A stretch of 54,456 nucleotides of DNA from Acidimicrobiia bacterium (GTDB lineage Bacteria; Actinomycetota; Acidimicrobiia; IMCC26256; PALSA-610). The DNA is taken from positions 1-54,456 of the forward strand of contig JADGOO010000043.1 of the NCBI GenBank assembly GCA_017882905.1. Reading direction: 5' to 3'. Every line of letters starts with the position of its first letter. Position 1 is the first letter of the stretch. A program made the translations under genes and the position numbers. The notes beneath the pieces are model-generated. The model searched no databases. It worked only from the letters and a program-made list of their open reading frames with translations, and had not been told where the DNA came from. Positions 50,875 through 54,456 of this stretch are shown here, piece by piece.

Positions 50875-50880
50875 ACGCTA
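50875..50880 (-). promoter_or_regulatory. Putative -10 box (TAGCGT) of the acyltransferase gene
   Basis: A TANNNT hexamer lies 10 nt before the ATG, in the 55-base gap to the divergent flippase-like gene. Confidence 0.42.
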
Positions 50881-50919
50881 GCCCCGTGGCCCGCCGGTAC
50901 GCTGCCGCGACCCGCCCAT

Positions 50920-51852
50920 ATGAATCGTCGCCGCCTGCTCCAGACCGTCCTGTTCGTCGTCGGGCTCGCCGGCATCGGCGTGGCGGCGGCAAAGGCCATG
51001 CACGACGCCAAGGCACACGTGCTCCCCTCGCCGGGCGCGCTCGTCACGGGCGCAGTGCTCGCGCTCGTGGCCATCCTCGCTTCGGCGCAGGCGTGGCTCG
51101 CGCTGTTCAGCGACCTGTTGCGGTCGCGAGCGGATCGCAGCGCGCTGCGGGGCACCTTCTTGCTGTCCCAGCTCACGAAGTACCTCCCGGTGGGCGGCGT
51201 GGTGCAGGCGGCCAGCCAGCTCGGCCTGGCCCGTGCGATCGGGATCCCGTGGCGGCGAACCGCAGTGGCGTTTCCCGTGTCGGTCGTCGGCGCCGTGGTC
51301 GGGGGCGCCACGATCGGCGGCGGGATCGTCTTCGCCAGCGATCTCCCGGCGTGGACGCGCGCTGTGGCGCTGCTCAGCGTCGGATCTGTGCTGCTGTTGC
51401 ACCGCGGTCTGATGGCCTGGGTGCTCGATCGCGCCCGGCGGTTCGTGCGCCGCATACCCGAATCGGATCAGCTGCCGACCCAGCTCGACATCGTGATGTT
51501 CTACGTGTGGGCACTGGTCACGATCGGCTCGCTCAGCGCGGCGTACGCGCTCCTGGTGCGGTCGCTCACGAGCCACGTGAACCCCTTGCTCGTGTTCAGC
51601 GCATTCGCGTTCAGCTGGGTGGTCGGATTTCTCGTGGTGCCCGTGCCCGCCGGGGTCGGGGTCCGCGAAGCCGTGCTCGTGTTCTTGCTCCCCGGAGTCG
51701 GCACGGCGCCACTCCTCGCGGCCTCGCTCGCGTTGCGACTGTTGAGCATCGGCGCCGAGCTCTCGGCGTTCCTGGGCAACAAGATCGCCACCCGGCGCCG
51801 GCCGGTACCAGCCGATCTTGCGCCGCAGATGCAGGGACCCGGCGCGCCGTGA
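50920..51852 (+). CDS. Membrane protein of the LPG synthase TM / UPF0104 family
   Basis: The 310-aa protein has seven or eight membrane segments and the hallmarks of the lysylphosphatidylglycerol-synthase N-terminal domain family: FLLSQLTKYLPVGGVVQAAS in the first half and VVPVPAGVGVREAVLVFLLP in the second. In MprF this part flips aminoacylated lipids; standalone relatives are common in polysaccharide and glycolipid regions and may translocate lipid-linked material. No aminoacyltransferase domain is attached. A TACGCT box lies 16 nt before the ATG, too far for a leaderless start. Given the neighbours, flipping of a lipid-linked sugar is an inference. Confidence 0.86.
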   Translation: MNRRRLLQTVLFVVGLAGIGVAAAKAMHDAKAHVLPSPGALVTGAVLALVAILASAQAWLALFSDLLRSRADRSALRGTFLLSQLTKYLPVGGVVQAASQLGLARAIGIPWRRTAVAFPVSVVGAVVGGATIGGGIVFASDLPAWTRAVALLSVGSVLLLHRGLMAWVLDRARRFVRRIPESDQLPTQLDIVMFYVWALVTIGSLSAAYALLVRSLTSHVNPLLVFSAFAFSWVVGFLVVPVPAGVGVREAVLVFLLPGVGTAPLLAASLALRLLSIGAELSAFLGNKIATRRRPVPADLAPQMQGPGAP

Positions 51853-51933
51853 CGACCGCAGCCCCGTCGTGCTCAGTCGGAGCCACTGGCCTCGCGCTAG
51901 CCTCGACTCCGATCCCGCCGTGCGCGTAGCGCG

Positions 51934-53223
51934 TTGCTCGGCGAGGCGCCGCCTGTCACCCGTCCGAGGTCCGGTCACGCCGCAGTGGTAGACGAAGCGA
52001 GCATCGCGGGCGCTCGCGCCGACGTCGCGGCAGTTCTCGACAAGGTGCTCGACACCGCGCGACGCGATCACTACGAAGGCTTCTCGAAACACGACGCGCT
52101 CAACGCGCCCTGGCTCGAGAAGCTCGCCGGCACCTCACGGAAGCGGCGCCTGGTGGCGATCCAGCTCGTGATGCGCAGCCCGATCCACGTGCGACCCCTT
52201 GTCGGCGTGCACAAGGCTCGCAACGCCAAAGGCCTCTCGTTGTTCGCCCGAGCGCTGCTCACGCAGTACCGCCTCACCGGCGCCGAAGGTGCCGCGGCCG
52301 AAGCGCGCGAGCTGCTCGATTGGCTGATCGCGCACCCGGCACCGGCAGTGACCGACGCGGCCGGTGCCGACCGGCTGCCCGGACTGGCGTGGGGCTACTC
52401 GTACCCGTGGCAAGACGTGGGGTTCTTCGCGCCGCGCGACTTCCCGAACCGCGTGGTCACCTCGTTCGTCGGCCAGGCCCTGCTCGATGCCTACGAGACG
52501 CTGCACGAGCCTCGCTACCTCGAGGCCGCTCGCCTCGTCGTGCAGTTCCTGCTCGAAGCGCCCAAGACGCTCTTCGACGACGATCGCCACCGCTGTGTGA
52601 GCTACGTGCCCGACGAAGCCGTCACGTGGATCGTGATGGACGTGTCGGTGCTCGTCGGTGCGCTCGCCGCCCGGCTGGCGGCAATCCTGCACGACGACGC
52701 CATGATGGTGGAAGGCGGCCGCCTCGTGCGTTACGTGGTGTCGAAGCAGACGGCCGAGGGAGCGTGGTTCTACGCGGAGCCACCGTCGGCGAGCCGCATC
52801 ACCCACGACAACTACCACACGGGCTTCATCCTCGACGCGATCCTCTGTTACAAGCAGGCAACCGGATCCGACGAGTTCGACGACGCCTACGCGCGTGGCA
52901 TCGACTTCTACCGCGAACAGCTCTTCCTTGCCGACGGCGCGGCGCGCTTCATGAGCGATCGCACGTGGCCGATCGACATTCACGGCTGCGCGCAAGGCGT
53001 GATCACGTTCTCGCTGCAGCAGCGTGCGCAGGGCGTCGGTGGCGACCAGGCTCGCAAGGTTCTCGACTGGACGCTCGCGAACATGTACGACCCGAAGACA
53101 TCGTGGTTCTACTACCAGAAGCGACGCGGCATGCGAACTCGCATCCGCGAGCTGCGTTGGTGTCAGGGCTGGATGTCGTGGGCCCTCGCATGCGCGCTCG
53201 AGACCGACGCGGTTGCACGATGA
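51934..53223 (+). CDS. (Alpha/alpha)6-barrel protein, putative glycan-processing
   Basis: The 429-aa protein shows repeated helical hairpins with aromatic and acidic residues: YSYPWQDVGFFAPRDFPNRV, FVGQALLDAYETLHEPRYLE, PDEAVTWIVMDVSVLVGALA, DNYHTGFILDAILCYKQATG and YQKRRGMRTRIRELRWCQGW. This is the style of six-hairpin glycosidases and polysaccharide lyases, and such proteins occur next to surface-polysaccharide genes. I cannot name a substrate or a certain catalytic acid. Two starts are possible, a TTG at 51934 and a GTG at 51985 (VVDEASIAGAR), with no good ribosome-binding site for either. Its stop overlaps the ATG of the methyltransferase gene (ATGA). Confidence 0.78.
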   Translation: MLGEAPPVTRPRSGHAAVVDEASIAGARADVAAVLDKVLDTARRDHYEGFSKHDALNAPWLEKLAGTSRKRRLVAIQLVMRSPIHVRPLVGVHKARNAKGLSLFARALLTQYRLTGAEGAAAEARELLDWLIAHPAPAVTDAAGADRLPGLAWGYSYPWQDVGFFAPRDFPNRVVTSFVGQALLDAYETLHEPRYLEAARLVVQFLLEAPKTLFDDDRHRCVSYVPDEAVTWIVMDVSVLVGALAARLAAILHDDAMMVEGGRLVRYVVSKQTAEGAWFYAEPPSASRITHDNYHTGFILDAILCYKQATGSDEFDDAYARGIDFYREQLFLADGAARFMSDRTWPIDIHGCAQGVITFSLQQRAQGVGGDQARKVLDWTLANMYDPKTSWFYYQKRRGMRTRIRELRWCQGWMSWALACALETDAVAR

Positions 53224-54014
53224 AGGGGCTTCGGGGCTGCGAGCTGTCACTCGACATGTCACGCAGCCGCTTCGAACGCGCCTACGCCCGCGTGCTCGGC
53301 GCACCCGCGAACGGCTTGCGCATCCGGCTCCGGCGAGTGCTGCCCGCCACGCGCGGCTCGTATCAGTCGATCCTCGACGCAGGCTGCGGTCGTGGTGTGT
53401 TCAGCTTCGAGCTCGCCAAGCAGCACCCCGAAGCGCAGGTGCTCGGCGTCGACATGGATCCCGATCTCGTCGAGCGCGCCAACGCCATCGCGCAGCGCGC
53501 GGGCCTGCGGAACTGCCGCTTCGAAGTCGGCGACGTGACCAAGCTCGATTTCGATGCCACGTTCGATCTCGTCGTGAGCGTCGACAACCTCGAGCACGTG
53601 GCCGACGACGTGACGGCGATGGGCGTGCTGTTGCGATCGTTGCGGCCCGGCGGCCGGCTCGTCGTGCACACGCCCGGCTACGACCGCCGCTGGCTCGTGT
53701 TCGGGCGTCGCGTCAACTTCGACGTCCCCGGCCACGTGCGGCCCGGTTACACCGCACCGGATCTCTCGACGAAGCTGGAGTCAGCAGGCTTCGTGGTGCA
53801 CAACGTGCACTACACGTACGGCATCACCGAGACGTTCACGAACAACATCTCGTATCTCATCACTGGCGCCGACCAACGCCGCAAAGGTCTCTACTCGCTC
53901 GTGTTCCCGATCCTGCTCGTCGTGTCGTACTTCGGACAGTGGTCGAAGCCCCGTTGGGGCGCGGGTGTGCTCGCCGCGGCCGAGCGTCCGGCGCGCGCCG
54001 CGGAAGGCGCCTGA
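53220..54014 (+). CDS. Class I SAM-dependent methyltransferase, polysaccharide cluster
   Basis: The 264-aa protein has motif I ILDAGCGRGVFSFELAKQ, LGVDMDPDLVERAN, VGDVTKLDFDATFDLV and SVDNLEHVADD followed by LRPGGRLVVHTPGYD. This is a UbiE/ArsM-like small-molecule methyltransferase fold. Near the C-terminus a hydrophobic stretch LYSLVFPILLVVSYFGQW may associate with the membrane, fitting a lipid-linked substrate. It is coupled by ATGA to the barrel protein and lies five bases before the DUF354 gene. Methylation of a sugar residue of the surface polymer is the likely role by context only. Confidence 0.92.
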   Translation: MKGLRGCELSLDMSRSRFERAYARVLGAPANGLRIRLRRVLPATRGSYQSILDAGCGRGVFSFELAKQHPEAQVLGVDMDPDLVERANAIAQRAGLRNCRFEVGDVTKLDFDATFDLVVSVDNLEHVADDVTAMGVLLRSLRPGGRLVVHTPGYDRRWLVFGRRVNFDVPGHVRPGYTAPDLSTKLESAGFVVHNVHYTYGITETFTNNISYLITGADQRRKGLYSLVFPILLVVSYFGQWSKPRWGAGVLAAAERPARAAEGA

Positions 54015-54019
54015 TCGCC

Positions 54020-54456
54020 GTGCGCATCATCATCGACGTGCTGCACCCGGCCCACGTGCACTTCTTTCGCAACTTCTACGGCGCGATGACCGAACGCGGT
54101 CACGAGCTGCGCATCACCGCGCGTGCCAAGGATCGCTCACTCGACCTGCTCGAGCGCTACGGCCTCCCCTACGACCACATCTCGGATCAACGCAGCGGCG
54201 GCGTGGGGGTGGTCACCGAGATGGCGCAACGCACCCCGCGCCTCATGAAGATCATGAAGGAGTTCCGGCCCGACGTGATGACCGGCATCATGGGTCCGTC
54301 GATCGCGATCGCCGGTGCGATCAAGCGGGTGCCGGCCGTCGTGTTCTACGACACCGAGTTCGCGAAGCAGACCAACTGGTTCGTGTATCCGCTCGCGTAC
54401 AGCGTGTGCACGCCCGACTGTTACCAGGGCAACGTGCGCGGGACGCACGTCACCTA
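54020..54456 (+). CDS. DUF354 family protein (GT-B-like), N-terminal part
   Basis: The gene is cut by the right edge; 145 codons are seen from a GTG at 54020. IDVLHPAHVHFFRNFYGAMT, ERGHELRITARAKDRSLDLL, YGLPYDHIS and GIMGPSIAIAGAIKRVPAVV match DUF354, a family with a GT-B-like fold related to UDP-GlcNAc 2-epimerases and found in polysaccharide clusters. The C-terminal nucleotide-binding half lies outside the window. The close spacing to the methyltransferase gene indicates one operon that runs on past this window. Confidence 0.84.
   Translation, partial: MRIIIDVLHPAHVHFFRNFYGAMTERGHELRITARAKDRSLDLLERYGLPYDHISDQRSGGVGVVTEMAQRTPRLMKIMKEFRPDVMTGIMGPSIAIAGAIKRVPAVVFYDTEFAKQTNWFVYPLAYSVCTPDCYQGNVRGTHVT

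Noticed and set aside
1-54456. tRNA, rRNA or riboswitch genes
   Set aside because: I looked for cloverleaf tRNA arms and conserved riboswitch cores between genes and saw none. A tRNAscan-SE and Rfam search would be decisive; any strong hit would overturn this.

Overview
This is a 54 kb piece of a very GC-rich bacterial chromosome. High-GC codon use, frequent GTG/TTG starts, chained 4-base gene overlaps, a cbs-metB pair, an actinobacterial-type SdhB and TANNNT -10 boxes directly before start codons all suggest an actinomycete. An Acidimicrobiia relative is my best inference, but nothing here proves the class. No rRNA, tRNA, CRISPR array, integrase or insertion sequence was seen. No stretch longer than 300 bases lacks a gene.

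Layout. 1-2190: end of a succinate dehydrogenase operon (sdhA end, sdhB) and a lipoprotein. 2237-8326 (minus): TylF-type methyltransferase, transsulfuration pair cbs-metB, xylose pair xylA-xylB. 8382-9876: GGCT-fold protein, repeat-bearing NlpC/P60 protein, possible small membrane protein. 9939-18010: acyl-CoA synthetase, rhodanese, GlpD, dienelactone hydrolase, AGPS-like flavoprotein and glycerol-kinase-like protein, with one DinB-like gene on the minus strand. 18061-23284 (minus): tight six-gene run of fumC, a CDF transporter, a standalone phosphohistidine swivel domain, an unrecognised 383-aa protein, a CrtC/AttH-like protein and a small membrane protein. 23415-30979 (minus): purN-purH-folD-zinc-ribbon, J-domain protein, mdh, molybdopterin oxidoreductase, MGMT. 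31114-33002: zinc-ribbon membrane protein and FKBP lipoprotein. 33127-35178 (minus): sucCD. 35271-40760: small membrane protein, UvrD/PcrA helicase, methyltransferase-dtd pair, flavin reductase, beta-hydroxyacid dehydrogenase. 40856-41695: surface protein broken by three frameshifts. 41763-43999: serine hydrolase and class I aldolase. 44034-54456: surface-polysaccharide region (YfhO-like protein, GT2, bi-domain oxidoreductase, LbH acyltransferase, flippase-like protein, (alpha/alpha)6-barrel protein, methyltransferase, DUF354 protein).

How the genes work together. SucCD, SdhAB, FumC and Mdh give four consecutive TCA steps within 35 kb, in separate transcription units. FolD sits with PurN and PurH, which use its product 10-formyl-THF. 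CBS and cystathionine gamma-synthase share an operon, as do XylA and XylB.

Most notable observations: (1) the operon with an orphan phosphohistidine domain and an unknown partner; (2) a TANNNT box 6-10 nt before the start codon of 17 genes, pointing to leaderless transcription and fixing several starts, including a possible CTG start; (3) a coding-like proline-rich extension of 73 codons in frame behind the TGA of the zinc-ribbon membrane protein; (4) a collagen-like surface gene with three single-base deletions, each in a C or G run, whose frame is restored overall; (5) an AGPS-like flavoprotein coupled to a glycerol-kinase-like gene near glpD.
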